Shown here piece by piece: positions 39,069-49,146 of a DNA stretch of 64,000 bases. Location: contig NZ_JAOARO010000023.1 of assembly GCF_025211055.1 (NCBI RefSeq), forward strand, positions 1 through 64,000. The letters run 5' to 3'. The stretch comes from Vallitalea sp. (lineage in GTDB: Bacteria > Bacillota > Clostridia > Lachnospirales > Vallitaleaceae). Below the pieces are notes generated by a model, which did no database searches, had not been told where the DNA came from, and worked only from the letters and a program-made list of their open reading frames with translations. The translations under genes were made by a program, and so were the position numbers. Position 1 is the stretch's first letter. The number at the start of each line of letters is the position of its first letter.

Positions 39069-39094
39069 TAACCACTAAAAGGAGGTTTGAATTA

Positions 39095-39376
39095 ATGTCT
39101 CGTTCACTTAAAAAAGGACCTTTCGCAGATGAACACTTACTAAAAAAAGTAAGAGTATTAAATGAAAAAGGCGATAAACAAGTTATTAAAACATGGTCAA
39201 GACGTTCCACTATTTTCCCTGAGATGCTAGGTCATACTATTGCAGTTCATGATGGAAGAAGACATGTACCTGTTTATATAAGCGAAGATATGGTAGGACA
39301 TAAATTAGGAGAATTCGTGCTAACAAGAACTTATAGAGGTCACGGAAAAGACGAAAAGAAATCAAAAGTACGTTAA
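39095..39376 (+). CDS. rpsS: 30S ribosomal protein S19
   Basis: 93 residues with [18 protein letters not shown] and [21 protein letters not shown]19 is on the small-subunit head and contacts the B1a bridge. An AAAGGAGGTT site precedes the ATG. Confidence 0.97.
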   Translation: MSRSLKKGPFADEHLLKKVRVLNEKGDKQVIKTWSRRSTIFPEMLGHTIAVHDGRRHVPVYISEDMVGHKLGEFVLTRTYRGHGKDEKKSKVR

Positions 39377-39412
39377 TGCGGTAAATGCAGTATGGAAGGA
39401 GGCTAATTTATA

Positions 39413-39799
39413 ATGGCTAAAGGGCATAGAAGTCAGATAAAAAGAGAAAGAAATGCTAACAAAGATACTAGACCTAAAGCAAAGGTATCCTATGCTAGAG
39501 TTTCACCAACAAAAGCTAAAATTGTACTTGATACAATTAAAGGAAAAGATGTAGGTGCAGCCGTAGGTATATTAAATTACACACCTAGAAACGGTGCTAG
39601 AATCATAGAAAAAGTTTTAAAATCAGCTATAGCTAATGCTGAGAATAATAATGGATTAGATCCAGCTAACTTATACGTTGAAGAAGCTTTTGCTAACAAA
39701 GGACCTACAATGAAGAGAATAAGACCAAGAGCACAAGGTAGAGCGTATAGAATAGAAAAGAAATCTAGTCATATCACAATCATTCTTAACGAAAGATAG
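39413..39799 (+). CDS. rplV: 50S ribosomal protein L22
   Basis: 128 residues with VSPTKAKIVLDTIKGKDV and the tunnel-lining beta-hairpin ending MKRIRPRAQGRAYRIEKKSS. Changes in this loop give macrolide resistance in other species; nothing unusual is visible here. An AAGGAGGC site precedes the ATG. Confidence 0.97.
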   Translation: MAKGHRSQIKRERNANKDTRPKAKVSYARVSPTKAKIVLDTIKGKDVGAAVGILNYTPRNGARIIEKVLKSAIANAENNNGLDPANLYVEEAFANKGPTMKRIRPRAQGRAYRIEKKSSHITIILNER

Positions 39800-39814
39800 A
39801 TAAGGAGGGAAAGA

Positions 39815-40474
39815 ATGGGACAAAAAGTCAACCCACATGGATTAAGAGTCGGAATTATTAAAGACTGGGATGCAAAGTGGTACGCAGAAAAGGATTTTGC
39901 AGACCTTTTAATAGAAGACAATAAATTAAGAACATATATTAAAAAAAGATTGTATTCAGCTGGTGTATCTAGAATAGAAATAGAAAGAGCATCAGAAAGA
40001 GTAAAAATTAACATTCACACAGCTAAACCTGGTATTGTTATTGGTAAAGGCGGTTCATCAATTGAAAAATTAAGAACTGAATTACAAAAAATGACTGCTA
40101 GTAAAGTAATTGTGAATATAGTTGAAGTTAAAAGACCAGAAAAAAATGCTCAATTAGTTGCTGAAAACATTGCACTTCAACTTGAAAATCGTGTATCTTT
40201 CCGTAGAGCTATGAAGCAATCAATGGGAAGAACAATGAAAGCAGGAGCAAAAGGAATTAAAGCTATCTGCTCAGGACGTTTAGGTGGAGCAGAAATGGCT
40301 CGTACAGAATCATATAATGAGGGAACAATTCCTCTACAGACACTTCGTGCAGATATAGATTATGGATTTGCTGAAGCAAATACTATATATGGAAAAATCG
40401 GTGTAAAAATATATATTTATAATGGCGAAGTTCTTCCTGGTCAAGTTACTAAGAGAGAAGGGAGAGGGAAGTAA
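39815..40474 (+). CDS. rpsC: 30S ribosomal protein S3
   Basis: 219 residues starting [20 protein letters not shown]. The KH domain has the GKGG loop ([14 protein letters not shown]), followed by the S3 C-terminal domain ([20 protein letters not shown]). S3 forms part of the mRNA entry site. Its stop overlaps the rplP start. Confidence 0.97.
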   Translation: MGQKVNPHGLRVGIIKDWDAKWYAEKDFADLLIEDNKLRTYIKKRLYSAGVSRIEIERASERVKINIHTAKPGIVIGKGGSSIEKLRTELQKMTASKVIVNIVEVKRPEKNAQLVAENIALQLENRVSFRRAMKQSMGRTMKAGAKGIKAICSGRLGGAEMARTESYNEGTIPLQTLRADIDYGFAEANTIYGKIGVKIYIYNGEVLPGQVTKREGRGK

Positions 40475-40914
40475 TGTTAATTCCAAAGAGAGTTAAACGC
40501 CGTAAACAATTTCGTGGTAACATGAAAGGTAAAGCGTTAAGAGGAAACAAAATCAATTACGGTGAATATGGTATTGTTGCATTAGAGCCTTGCTGGATAA
40601 AATCCAATCAAATAGAAGCTGCCCGTGTTGCTATGACTCGTTACATCAAACGTGGTGGTAAAGTTTGGATTAAAATTTTCCCTGATAAACCAGTTACAGC
40701 AAAACCTGCTGAAACAAGAATGGGTAAAGGAAAAGGATCACCTGAGTACTGGGTAGCAGTAGTAAAGCCAGGCCGTGTAATGTTTGAAATTGCTGGAGTA
40801 GAAGAAGAAGTAGCTAGAGAAGCATTAAGACTTGCTTTGCACAAGTTGCCATGTAAATGCAAAGTTTATTCTCGTGCAGAGCTAGAAGGCGGTGATAATT
40901 GTGAAGTCAACTAA
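40474..40914 (+). CDS. rplP: 50S ribosomal protein L16
   Basis: 146 residues starting [20 protein letters not shown], with [20 protein letters not shown] and [21 protein letters not shown]16 lies near the A site. It is coupled to rpsC by TAATG and overlaps rpmC by 14 bases. Confidence 0.97.
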   Translation: MLIPKRVKRRKQFRGNMKGKALRGNKINYGEYGIVALEPCWIKSNQIEAARVAMTRYIKRGGKVWIKIFPDKPVTAKPAETRMGKGKGSPEYWVAVVKPGRVMFEIAGVEEEVAREALRLALHKLPCKCKVYSRAELEGGDNCEVN

Positions 40915-41110
40915 ATACATTGAAGAATTAAAAAATAAATCTGCTGCAGAACTTAATGAAGATTTAGTTACTGCAAAGAAAGAATTATTTAACCTAAGAT
41001 TTCAAAATGCGACTAACCAATTAGATAATACAGGTAGAATTAAAGAGGTTAGAAAAAATATAGCTAGAATTCAAACAATTATAACTGAGCAATTAAAGGT
41101 TGCTAAGTAA
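40901..41110 (+). CDS. rpmC: 50S ribosomal protein L29
   Basis: 69 residues: the two-helix L29 fold with [18 protein letters not shown] and [21 protein letters not shown] choose GTG 40901 because homologues start M-K-x-S/T-K; a GTG at 40892 is in frame. GGCGGTGAT serves as ribosome site inside the end of rplP, so the two are coupled. Confidence 0.94.
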   Translation: MKSTKYIEELKNKSAAELNEDLVTAKKELFNLRFQNATNQLDNTGRIKEVRKNIARIQTIITEQLKVAK

Positions 41111-41130
41111 CCTTGGAAGGAGGAATTCAA

Positions 41131-41388
41131 GTGGCTGAAAGAAATCTACGTAAAGTTCGTATAGGTAGAGTAGTTAGTGATAAAATGGATAAGACAGTTG
41201 TTGTAGCTGTTGAAAATAACGTAAAGCATCCATTATACGGAAAAGTTGTAAAAAGAACTTACAAATTAAAAGCCCATGATGAAAAAAATGAATGTGGCAT
41301 TGGCGATAGAGTACGTGTTATGGAAACAAGACCATTATCAAAAGATAAAAGATGGAGATTAGTAGAAATAGTAGAAAAAGCAAAATAA
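41131..41388 (+). CDS. rpsQ: 30S ribosomal protein S17
   Basis: 85 residues starting with GTG ([20 protein letters not shown]) behind GGAAGGAGG, with [19 protein letters not shown] and [21 protein letters not shown]17 is a primary 16S rRNA-binding protein. The frame is open upstream to 41113, but that start precedes the ribosome site. Confidence 0.96.
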   Translation: MAERNLRKVRIGRVVSDKMDKTVVVAVENNVKHPLYGKVVKRTYKLKAHDEKNECGIGDRVRVMETRPLSKDKRWRLVEIVEKAK

Positions 41389-41419
41389 GCTTTGTATTTG
41401 CTGAAAGGAGGTTCATCTA

Positions 41420-41788
41420 ATGATCCAACAAGAATCCAGACTTAAAGTTGCAGATAATACAGGTGCAAAAGAAATCCTTTGCATCAGAGTATTAGGCGGA
41501 TCAACTAGGAGATATGCAAACATTGGAGATGTTATAGTTGCTACTGTTAAAGATGCAACACCAGGTGGCGTTGTAAAAAAAGGTGAAGTAGTTAAAGCTG
41601 TAGTAGTTAGAACTAAAAAAGGTGCACGTCGTAAAGACGGTTCTTATATCAAATTTGACCAAAACGCAGCGGTTATAATCAAAGATGATAAGACACCAAA
41701 AGGAACTCGTATTTTTGGACCTGTTGCTAGAGAGTTAAGAGAGAAAAAATACATGAAAATCCTATCATTAGCACCAGAAGTATTATAG
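41420..41788 (+). CDS. rplN: 50S ribosomal protein L14
   Basis: 122 residues with [20 protein letters not shown] and [21 protein letters not shown]14 is at the subunit interface and is the target of RsfS silencing. AAAGGAGGTT precedes the ATG. Confidence 0.97.
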   Translation: MIQQESRLKVADNTGAKEILCIRVLGGSTRRYANIGDVIVATVKDATPGGVVKKGEVVKAVVVRTKKGARRKDGSYIKFDQNAAVIIKDDKTPKGTRIFGPVARELREKKYMKILSLAPEVL

Positions 41789-41801
41789 GGAGGTGTAATA
41801 A

Positions 41802-42137
41802 GTGTATAAAACAAGACTTAAATCAGGTGATACTGTTAAAGTTATTTCTGGAAAAGACAAAGGAAAAGAAGGAAAGATTTTAACTGTAGATAGAAAAAAT
41901 GGAAAAGTAATTGTGGAAGGCGTTAACATGGTTACAAAGCATACAAAACCAAGTGCTGCTAATGGGCAAGGTGGAATTGTTCACCAAGAATCAGCATTAA
42001 ATGCTTCAAAAGTAATGTATGTTCATAAAGGAAAACCTACAAGATTAGGTGTTAAAGTAGTAAAAGAAGACAGAAATGGACGTACTAAGAATGTTAGATA
42101 TAGAGTAGCCAAATCAACAGGTGAAGTTATAGATTAA
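41802..42137 (+). CDS. rplX: 50S ribosomal protein L24
   Basis: 111 residues with the KOW motif ([20 protein letters not shown]) and [21 protein letters not shown]24 starts large-subunit assembly. The GTG start follows AGGGAGGTG, 13 bases after rplN. Confidence 0.96.
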   Translation: MYKTRLKSGDTVKVISGKDKGKEGKILTVDRKNGKVIVEGVNMVTKHTKPSAANGQGGIVHQESALNASKVMYVHKGKPTRLGVKVVKEDRNGRTKNVRYRVAKSTGEVID

Positions 42138-42159
42138 TAGTAGAGAGGAGGTATCTCAC

Positions 42160-42699
42160 TTGAGTAGAATAAAAGAGGTTTACAATAATGAAATTGTAGA
42201 TGCTATGATGAAAAAATTTAACTATAAAAATAAAATGGCTGTACCAAAAATTGAAAAAGTAGTTATAAATATGGGCGTTGGAGAAGCTAAAGAGAATCGT
42301 AAGATTCTAGATTCTGCTGTTAGTGATTTAACAATAATCGCTGGACAAAAGCCTATAATAACAAAAGCTAAAAAATCTGTTGCAGCTTTCAAAGTAAGAG
42401 AAGGTATGCCTATAGGATGTAAAGTTACACTTAGAGGTAGTAGAATGTATGATTTTACTGATCGTCTAATTAACTTAGCGCTACCAAGAGTTAGAGACTT
42501 TAGAGGTGTTAATCCTAACGCATTTGATGGTAGAGGTAACTACGCTTTAGGTATTAAAGAGCAATTAATCTTTCCTGAGATCGAATATGATAAAGTTGAT
42601 AAAGTTAGAGGTATGGATATTATCTTCGTTACTACAGCTAAGACTGATGAAGAAGCTCGTGAATTATTAACATTATTCGGAATGCCTTTTAAAAAATAA
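42160..42699 (+). CDS. rplE: 50S ribosomal protein L5
   Basis: 179 residues with [20 protein letters not shown] and [21 protein letters not shown]5 binds 5S rRNA in the central protuberance. The start is TTG behind AGAGGAGGT; the first residues ([10 protein letters not shown]) match homologues. Confidence 0.97.
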   Translation: MSRIKEVYNNEIVDAMMKKFNYKNKMAVPKIEKVVINMGVGEAKENRKILDSAVSDLTIIAGQKPIITKAKKSVAAFKVREGMPIGCKVTLRGSRMYDFTDRLINLALPRVRDFRGVNPNAFDGRGNYALGIKEQLIFPEIEYDKVDKVRGMDIIFVTTAKTDEEARELLTLFGMPFKK

Positions 42700-42718
42700 T
42701 AAGGAGGGAATCGATTAA

Positions 42719-42904
42719 ATGGCAAAAACATCAATGAAAGTTAAACAACAACTTAAGCCAAAGTTTTCATCAAGAGCTTATAACCGTTGTAGAATATGTG
42801 GAAGACCTCACGGATATCTAAGAAAATATGGAATATGTAGAATCTGTTTCCGTGAATTAGCGTATAAAGGACAAATCCCAGGTGTTAAAAAAGCTAGTTG
42901 GTAA
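42719..42904 (+). CDS. rpsN: 30S ribosomal protein S14, zinc type
   Basis: 61 residues with C24-x2-C27 and C40-x2-C43 ([20 protein letters not shown]), the zinc-binding short S14. This form is usual in Firmicutes. It is in the spc cluster between rplE and rpsH, behind AAGGAGGG. Confidence 0.97.
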   Translation: MAKTSMKVKQQLKPKFSSRAYNRCRICGRPHGYLRKYGICRICFRELAYKGQIPGVKKASW

Positions 42905-42934
42905 GATTTAGTAATAGGAAGGAGGCCACAAATT

Positions 42935-43336
42935 ATGACAATGAGCGATCCAATTGCAGATATGTTAACAAGAATCCGTAACGGAAATACTGCTAAACAT
43001 GATTTTGTAGATGTACCTGCTTCAAAAATGAAGCAAGCTGTTGCTGACATTTTGGTAAATGAAGGGTACGTTAAAGGATATAAATTAATAGAAGATGGTT
43101 TAATCAAAACTATCCGTGTAGAAATGAAATATGGTAAAGATAAAAATGAAAAGGTAATAGCTGGAATCAAGAAAATATCTAAACCTGGACTTAGAGTATA
43201 TGCAGGTAAAGATGAATTACCAAAAGTATTAGGTGGACTTGGAACTGCTATCATCTCAACTAATAAAGGTATCATAACTGATAAAGAAGCTAGAAAACAA
43301 AATGTTGGTGGAGAAGTAATTGCTTTTATATGGTAA
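42935..43336 (+). CDS. rpsH: 30S ribosomal protein S8
   Basis: 133 residues with [20 protein letters not shown] and the C-terminal GVITDKEAR-type segment ([20 protein letters not shown]). S8 binds helix 21 of 16S rRNA, and in E. coli it represses the spc operon. AAGGAGGCC precedes the ATG. Confidence 0.97.
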   Translation: MTMSDPIADMLTRIRNGNTAKHDFVDVPASKMKQAVADILVNEGYVKGYKLIEDGLIKTIRVEMKYGKDKNEKVIAGIKKISKPGLRVYAGKDELPKVLGGLGTAIISTNKGIITDKEARKQNVGGEVIAFIW

Positions 43337-43430
43337 TTACTACTCTTGAAAGAATTAGACATAAAAAATAAAATATAATGGATGAAGCTTTGCATTGTTG
43401 CAAAGGTATTTAATCCGAGGAGGTGCAAGC

Positions 43431-43964
43431 ATGTCACGTATTGGTAGATTACCTGTAGAAATTCCAGCAGGAGTAGAAGTTAATATAACAGAAAGTAACT
43501 TTATAACTGTTAAAGGAGCAAAAGGTACTTTAGAACAACAATTACCAAAAGAAATGTTAATTTCTAAAGAGGAAAACCAAGTGGTAGTAAATAGACCAAA
43601 TGATTTAAAGAAAATGAAATCATTACATGGTTTAACTAGAACTCTTGTTGCGAACATGATTGAAGGAGTAACTAAAGGTTACGAAAAGAAATTAGAAATC
43701 AATGGTGTTGGATATAGAGCACAAAAGCAAGGTAAAAAATTAGTATTATCTTTAGGATATTCACATCCAGTAGAAATGGAAGATCCAGAAGGTCTTGAAG
43801 CAGTTGTAGAAGGACAAAATGTTATTATCGTAAAAGGAATTGACAAAGCAAGAGTAGGTCAATACGCAGCGGAAATAAGATTTAAGAGACCACCTGAGCC
43901 ATACAAAGGCAAAGGAATTAAGTACGCTGATGAAGTAATCAGACGTAAAGAAACTGGTAAATAG
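43431..43964 (+). CDS. rplF: 50S ribosomal protein L6
   Basis: 177 residues starting [18 protein letters not shown], ending with the conserved [24 protein letters not shown] segment. L6 lies near the factor-binding site. ATG 43431 follows GAGGAGGTG; an upstream in-frame start at 43395 has no site. Confidence 0.97.
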   Translation: MSRIGRLPVEIPAGVEVNITESNFITVKGAKGTLEQQLPKEMLISKEENQVVVNRPNDLKKMKSLHGLTRTLVANMIEGVTKGYEKKLEINGVGYRAQKQGKKLVLSLGYSHPVEMEDPEGLEAVVEGQNVIIVKGIDKARVGQYAAEIRFKRPPEPYKGKGIKYADEVIRRKETGK

Positions 43965-43988
43965 TAAAAAAGTAAAGGGGTGAAATCC

Positions 43989-44357
43989 ATGATAAAGAAA
44001 ACATCACGAACTAAAGTACGTGTTAAGAAGCATAGAAGAATACGTAATAATATAGTTGGAACTTCAGAGAGACCTCGTTTAGTGGTTTTTAGAAGTGACA
44101 AACATATGTATGCGCAAGTTATCGATGACCTAACTGGTCATACTTTAGCAGCAGCTTCTACAGTTGAAAAAGACATTAAAAGTGGTTTAGAAAAAACTAA
44201 TAATGTTGCAGCAGCAGTTCTTGTTGGAGAAACTGTTGCTAAAAGAGCTGTAGAAAAAGGTGTTACAGAAGTAATTTTCGATAGAGGCGGATACATTTAT
44301 CAAGGTAAAGTAAAAGCATTAGCAGACTCAGCTAGAGAAGCTGGGTTAAAATTCTAA
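43989..44357 (+). CDS. rplR: 50S ribosomal protein L18
   Basis: 122 residues with [40 protein letters not shown] and [21 protein letters not shown]18 binds 5S rRNA. I use ATG 43989 behind AAAGGGGTGA; a GTG at 43980 is part of that site. Confidence 0.96.
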   Translation: MIKKTSRTKVRVKKHRRIRNNIVGTSERPRLVVFRSDKHMYAQVIDDLTGHTLAAASTVEKDIKSGLEKTNNVAAAVLVGETVAKRAVEKGVTEVIFDRGGYIYQGKVKALADSAREAGLKF

Positions 44358-44373
44358 GTAAGGAGGTAGAAGC

Positions 44374-44883
44374 ATGAAGCGTACAATGATTGATGCTAGT
44401 AAGCTAGATCTAAAAGAAAAAGTAGTATCAATAAGACGTGTTACTAAGGTAGTAAAGGGAGGACGTAACTTCCGTTTTGCAGCTTTAGTAGTAGTCGGAG
44501 ATGAGAATGGGCATGTAGGCGCAGGTGTAGGTAAAGCAACTGAAATTCCTGATGCTATTCGTAAAGGTATCGACGACGCTAAAAAAAGACTTATTGAAGT
44601 TCCTATAGATGAAAATGGTAGTATTCCACATGATTACATCGGTAAATTCGGAAGTGCTTCCGTTTTAATGAAAAGAGCACCAGAAGGAACAGGTGTTATA
44701 GCTGGTGGTCCTGCTCGTGCCGTACTTGAACTTGCAGGAATCAAAAATATCAGAACAAAATCATTAGGTTCAAATAACAAGAATAATGTAGTAACAGCTA
44801 CTGTTGCAGGGCTTGATGGACTTAAAACTCCTGAAGAAGTAGCAAAACTTCGTGGAAAATCAATTGAAGAGCTTTTAGGATAG
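44374..44883 (+). CDS. rpsE: 30S ribosomal protein S5
   Basis: 169 residues with [20 protein letters not shown] and [21 protein letters not shown]5 shapes the mRNA entry channel and affects decoding accuracy. AAGGAGGT precedes the ATG; rpmD follows 12 bases later. Confidence 0.97.
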   Translation: MKRTMIDASKLDLKEKVVSIRRVTKVVKGGRNFRFAALVVVGDENGHVGAGVGKATEIPDAIRKGIDDAKKRLIEVPIDENGSIPHDYIGKFGSASVLMKRAPEGTGVIAGGPARAVLELAGIKNIRTKSLGSNNKNNVVTATVAGLDGLKTPEEVAKLRGKSIEELLG

Positions 44884-44895
44884 GAGGGAACCAAG

Positions 44896-45078
44896 ATGGC
44901 AGATAAATTAAAAATTACTTTAGTTAAATCCACAATTGGAGCCATTCCTAAACATAGAAAAACAGTAGAAGCTTTAGGACTAACAAAGCTTCATAAAACT
45001 GTTGAACAAAAAGATAATAAAGCAATTAGAGGTATGGTCCATTCTATACAACATTTAGTAAAAGTAGAAGAAGTTTAA
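44896..45078 (+). CDS. rpmD: 50S ribosomal protein L30
   Basis: 60 residues with [20 protein letters not shown] and the C-terminal [15 protein letters not shown]. This is the usual short bacterial L30. A TAGGAGGG site overlaps the rpsE stop. Confidence 0.96.
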   Translation: MADKLKITLVKSTIGAIPKHRKTVEALGLTKLHKTVEQKDNKAIRGMVHSIQHLVKVEEV

Positions 45079-45110
45079 TCGGGTTAAAATAAGCAAGGAG
45101 GTGTAACAAA

Positions 45111-45551
45111 ATGAATTTGACAGAATTAAAACCAGCAAAAGGATCAAGAAAATCTAATTATAGAAAAGGAAGAGGACATGCTTCTGGAAATGGTAAAACT
45201 GCAGGAAGAGGACAAAACGGACAAAAGTCTCGTTCCGGTGGTGGCGTAAGACCTGGATTTGAAGGGGGCCAAATGCCATTGTATAGAAGACTTCCCAAAA
45301 GAGGTTTTACTTGTAGAAATTCGAAAGAAATCGTTGGAATTAATGTTGATGTCTTAAATAGATTTGAAGCAGGAGCTACAGTATCTGTTGAAACTCTAAT
45401 TGAACAAGGCGTTGTTAAAAATCCTAAAGATGGTGTTAAGATTTTAGGAAACGGCGATTTAACTAAGAAGCTTACAGTAAAAGCTAATGCGTTTAGTAAA
45501 TCAGCAGTAGAAAAAATCGAAGCCGCTGGCGGGAAAGCAGAGGTGATTTAG
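45111..45551 (+). CDS. rplO: 50S ribosomal protein L15
   Basis: 146 residues with the glycine- and arginine-rich N-terminus ([20 protein letters not shown]) and [12 protein letters not shown]15 is a late-assembly protein. Its stop is directly followed by the secY start with no gap, so the two are coupled. Confidence 0.97.
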   Translation: MNLTELKPAKGSRKSNYRKGRGHASGNGKTAGRGQNGQKSRSGGGVRPGFEGGQMPLYRRLPKRGFTCRNSKEIVGINVDVLNRFEAGATVSVETLIEQGVVKNPKDGVKILGNGDLTKKLTVKANAFSKSAVEKIEAAGGKAEVI

Positions 45552-46823
45552 ATGTTTAGAACACTTCGTGATGCATTTAAAATACCTGATTTAAGAAAAA
45601 AGATAATTTATACAATGTTAATGTTTTTTGCTATACGTATAGGAGCACATATCAGAATACCATTAATTGATCCGACAGCTGTTCAAAATATGTTCAAAAA
45701 TGCAGATGATGCTGGATTATTTGGTATGTTTGATGCATTCTCAGGTGGTGCGTTCAAGGATATGACATTGTTTGCTATGGGTATTACTCCATACATTACA
45801 TCTTCAATCATTATGAACCTTCTAACAATTGCTATTCCAAAACTTGAGGAAATGCAAAAAGAAGGAGAAGAAGGACGTAAGAAAATTGCTAAAATCACTA
45901 GATACGGTACTATAGTATTAGCACTACTACAATCAGTTGCAATATCAATTGGACTTGGTAGAAGCTTATTCTATGATTATAATCTAATCTCAGTAATTAT
46001 TGCTGTAACTGCAATGACTGCTGGTACTGCATTCTTAATGTGGGTTGGAGAGCAAATAACAGTAAAAGGTGTTGGAAATGGTATTTCTTTAATTATCTTC
46101 ATTAACATAATATCAAGATTACCATTTGGAACCAAGAAATTATATACACTTGCTACAGCAAGTAAAAAATTAATTCCTGTAATTATCTTATTAATCATAT
46201 ATGTATTAATGGTTACATTTGTAGTATTAATACAATTAGGTGAAAGAAGAATACCAGTACAATATGCCAAGAGAATGCAAGGAAGAAAAGTATATGGTGG
46301 TCAATCTACACATATTCCATTAAAAGTAAATATGGCAGGAGTTATACCAGTTATCTTTGCTTCATCCTTATTACAATTTCCAGGAACAGTAACTCAGTTT
46401 TTTGGTAAACCAGATGGATGGTGGGCTTCTGTTATTGATTTCTTGAAGATTACTAGTATATCAGGAGCACTTATTTATTTTGTATTCATATTATTCTTTG
46501 CATATTTTTATACTTCAATCATATTCAATCCAATTGAAGTTGCTAATAATATGAAGAAGAATGGTGGATTTGTTCCAGGTATTAGACCAGGAAAACCAAC
46601 TGTAGACTATTTATCAAATGTTCTTAATAAAATTGTATTAATTGGAGCTTTAGCACTAGCACTTATTGCTTTACTTCCAGTTATACTATCAAATATGTTT
46701 AGCATGAATGTTACATTTGGTGGTACTTCACTTATTATCGTTGTAGGTGTTGCCCTTGAGACAATTAAACAAATAGAATCCCAAATGGTTATGAGACACT
46801 ATAAAGGATTTTTAAATGCATAA
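45552..46823 (+). CDS. secY: Protein translocase subunit SecY
   Basis: 423 residues with about ten hydrophobic helices and the family signatures GITPYITSSIIMNLL and IRPGKPTVDYL. SecY is the channel of the Sec translocon and pairs with SecE (15895-16104). The ATG is immediately after the rplO stop. The size is normal. Confidence 0.97.
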   Translation: MFRTLRDAFKIPDLRKKIIYTMLMFFAIRIGAHIRIPLIDPTAVQNMFKNADDAGLFGMFDAFSGGAFKDMTLFAMGITPYITSSIIMNLLTIAIPKLEEMQKEGEEGRKKIAKITRYGTIVLALLQSVAISIGLGRSLFYDYNLISVIIAVTAMTAGTAFLMWVGEQITVKGVGNGISLIIFINIISRLPFGTKKLYTLATASKKLIPVIILLIIYVLMVTFVVLIQLGERRIPVQYAKRMQGRKVYGGQSTHIPLKVNMAGVIPVIFASSLLQFPGTVTQFFGKPDGWWASVIDFLKITSISGALIYFVFILFFAYFYTSIIFNPIEVANNMKKNGGFVPGIRPGKPTVDYLSNVLNKIVLIGALALALIALLPVILSNMFSMNVTFGGTSLIIVVGVALETIKQIESQMVMRHYKGFLNA

Positions 46824-46828
46824 TAAAT

Positions 46829-46876
46829 AGATTAAGAATGAAGCCAGAAATAATATTCTATCTTCATTCTAAATCT
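46829..46876 (+). other. Long hairpin between secY and adk
   Basis: AGATT-A-AGAATGAAG (46829-46843) pairs with CTTCATTCT-A-AATCT (46862-46876): 14 base pairs with a single A/A mismatch and an 18-base loop. No U-run follows. It may be a processing site that lets secY and adk messages have different fates. Confidence 0.6.
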
Positions 46877-46921
46877 TAAATTGCTGAATCTAATATAAGA
46901 TATAACTTTGGAGGTTATAAA

Positions 46922-47566
46922 ATGAGATTAATTATGTTAGGTGCCCCTGGTGCTGGTAAAGGAACACAAGCAAAGAGGGTAGCAGCGAAATATAATATTC
47001 CGCACATTTCAACAGGTGATATATTTAGAGACAATATAAAAAACAAGACTGAACTTGGAATAAAAGCCAAGGAATATATGGACAAAGGTTTATTAGTTCC
47101 AGATGAATTGGTTGTAGATATAGTTGCTGATAGACTATTACAAGAGGATTGTAAAGAAGGCTTTATTTTAGACGGTTTTCCAAGAACAATACCTCAAGCA
47201 GAGAGTTTAGACAAAGCACTAATGTCTATGGAAACAAAAATAAATTATGCAATTAATATTGATGTACCTGATGAAAATATAGTAAGAAGAATGTCTGGTA
47301 GAAGGGCATGTCTAAATTGCGGTGCAACTTATCATATAAAGTATAATCCACCAAAAAAGGAAGATATTTGTGATAACTGTACAAGAGAACTGATACTTAG
47401 AGATGATGATAAAGAAGAAACAGTACTCAAGAGGTTAGAAATTTATCACAAACAAACTAGTCCGTTAATAGAATATTATGGAGAAAAAGATATCTTGATA
47501 ACTGTTGATGGAACAGTTGATATTGATGATGTTACTAAGAGTATTGTTGAGATATTAGGAGCGTAA
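46922..47566 (+). CDS. adk: Adenylate kinase
   Basis: 214 residues with the P-loop GAPGAGKGT (7-15), DGFPRT (84-89) and a LID domain that holds four zinc-binding cysteines (130, 133, 150, 153). The enzyme interconverts ATP plus AMP and two ADP. The Zn-LID form is common in Gram-positives. TTGGAGGTT precedes the ATG. The order secY-adk-map-infA is conserved. Confidence 0.97.
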   Translation: MRLIMLGAPGAGKGTQAKRVAAKYNIPHISTGDIFRDNIKNKTELGIKAKEYMDKGLLVPDELVVDIVADRLLQEDCKEGFILDGFPRTIPQAESLDKALMSMETKINYAINIDVPDENIVRRMSGRRACLNCGATYHIKYNPPKKEDICDNCTRELILRDDDKEETVLKRLEIYHKQTSPLIEYYGEKDILITVDGTVDIDDVTKSIVEILGA

Positions 47567-47570
47567 AGTT

Positions 47571-48320
47571 ATGTCAATAACAATTAAAACCAACGAAGAA
47601 ATAGCAATCATGAGAGAAGCAGGCAAAATAGTTGCTGGTGCTCATGAATTACTAGAATCAATGATAAAACCAGGAATATCTACATTTGACCTGGATAAGG
47701 CCGCAGAAGAATTTATTAGAAGTAGAAATGCCATTCCATCTTTTAAAGATTACAATGGATATCCAGCTAACATCTGTGCTTCTATTAATGAAGAAGTTGT
47801 GCATGGTATTCCTAGCAAGAAAAGAATTTTAAAAGAAGGCGATATAATAAGTATTGATATTGGTGCTTACTATAACGGGTTTCATGGCGATGCTGCTAGA
47901 ACACATGGTGTTGGTGAGATAAGTGAGGAAGCAAGAGACCTGATTGATGTTACGAAGCAATGCTTTTTTGAAGGATTGAAAGTAATTAAAGAAGGTAATC
48001 ATTTACACCAGATTTCATCTGCTATACAAAACTATGTTGAAGAAAGAGGCTATTCAGTTGTAAGAGACTTAGTTGGACATGGTGTTGGACGTAAATTACA
48101 TGAAGAACCTCAAGTTCCAAATTATAAAATAATTGGTAGAGGTCCGAAGCTTCTAAAGAATATGGTAATTGCAGTAGAACCGATGATTAATATTGGAAGG
48201 TACGAAGTTAGATGGTTAGATGATGATTGGACTGTTGTAACAATGGATGGATCATTATCAGCCCATTATGAGAATACCATCTGTATTACTGAAGATGGTT
48301 ATGAACTTCTTACTATTTAA
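47571..48320 (+). CDS. map: Methionine aminopeptidase, type I
   Basis: 249 residues with IMREAGKIVAGAHELLESMI, the metal ligands in SIDIGAYYNGFHGDAART, the histidine in VGHGVGRKLHEEP and the glutamates of AVEPMINIG and HYENTICITEDG. It removes the initiator methionine from new proteins. It begins four bases after adk. Confidence 0.96.
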   Translation: MSITIKTNEEIAIMREAGKIVAGAHELLESMIKPGISTFDLDKAAEEFIRSRNAIPSFKDYNGYPANICASINEEVVHGIPSKKRILKEGDIISIDIGAYYNGFHGDAARTHGVGEISEEARDLIDVTKQCFFEGLKVIKEGNHLHQISSAIQNYVEERGYSVVRDLVGHGVGRKLHEEPQVPNYKIIGRGPKLLKNMVIAVEPMINIGRYEVRWLDDDWTVVTMDGSLSAHYENTICITEDGYELLTI

Positions 48321-48337
48321 GGCTGAGGTGTTATACT

Positions 48338-48613
48338 ATGAACGAATTACAATATGGTCAAGTAGTAAAATCGAAGGCCGGTAGAGATAAAGACAAAATA
48401 TTTGTCATAATAAATATAAAAGGTGAATATGCTTATTTAGCAGACGGTAATTTAAGACGAATTGAAAAGCCTAAGCAGAAAAAACTTAAGCATATACAAC
48501 CGACAAATCATGTAATATATGAGATAAAAGAGAAGTTAATTAGAGATAAAAAAGTTACAAATGTAGAGATAAGAAGAAATTTAGCTGTTTACAAAGTTAA
48601 CGACCAAAGTTAA
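48338..48613 (+). CDS. KOW-domain RNA-binding protein (L14e-like)
   Basis: 91 residues with an N-terminal KOW-type strand set (GQVVKSKAGRDKDKIFVIIN, then YLADGNLRRIEKPKQKKLKH). Small proteins like this, between map and infA, are found in many Firmicutes and are annotated as RNA-binding L14E/L6E/L27E-like. The basic character fits rRNA binding. No experimental role is known to me. Confidence 0.85.
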   Translation: MNELQYGQVVKSKAGRDKDKIFVIINIKGEYAYLADGNLRRIEKPKQKKLKHIQPTNHVIYEIKEKLIRDKKVTNVEIRRNLAVYKVNDQS

Positions 48614-48634
48614 ATGGTGGAGGAGGTTGATAAA

Positions 48635-48853
48635 ATGTCAAAGAAGGATGTAATAGAAGTAGAAGGAACAGTATTAGAGAAGTTACCTAATGCTATGTTT
48701 CAAGTTGAGCTTGAGAATGGACATAAAATCTTAGCTCATATCAGTGGTAAATTAAGGATGAATTATATAAGAATCTTGCCTGGTGACAAAGTAACGGTTG
48801 AACTTTCTCCATATGATTTAACTAAGGGAAGAATTATTTGGAGAGACAAATAA
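48635..48853 (+). CDS. infA: Translation initiation factor IF-1
   Basis: 72 residues, an OB fold with [20 protein letters not shown] and the ending [15 protein letters not shown]-1 occupies the A site during initiation. ATG 48635 follows GGAGGAGGTTGATAAA; an in-frame ATG at 48614 lies before that site. Confidence 0.96.
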   Translation: MSKKDVIEVEGTVLEKLPNAMFQVELENGHKILAHISGKLRMNYIRILPGDKVTVELSPYDLTKGRIIWRDK

Positions 48854-49032
48854 TAGAGATATTTTATGTAAATATCCGAAGTAACTTTAGTAATAAGCAA
48901 AATAACAATTGATATTGTTTGATATAAGTTGAATAAAACCTACAATAAGGTCAACAATTTAACAGAACACAGCTATCTTAAACTTTGAAATGTACCCAAA
49001 CAAAACTCAATTGTTTAGGAAGGAGCAATAAG

Positions 49033-49146
49033 ATGAAAGTAAGAGCGTCCGTAAAACCTATGTGTGAAAAATGCAAGATAATTAAAAGAAAAGGTCGAGT
49101 TCGCGTTATCTGTGAGAACCCAAAGCATAAACAAAAACAAGGTTGA
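49033..49146 (+). CDS. rpmJ: 50S ribosomal protein L36
   Basis: 37 residues, [20 protein letters not shown] onward. C11, C14, C27 and H32 form the zinc site of the C+ form. An AGGAAGGAGC site precedes the ATG. The 179-base gap before it holds no motif that I recognise. Confidence 0.97.
   Translation: MKVRASVKPMCEKCKIIKRKGRVRVICENPKHKQKQG

Noticed and set aside
42808..43437. Minus-strand open frame of 209 codons across rpsN-rpsH
   Set aside because: It overlaps two certain ribosomal genes for its whole length and shows no protein family features.
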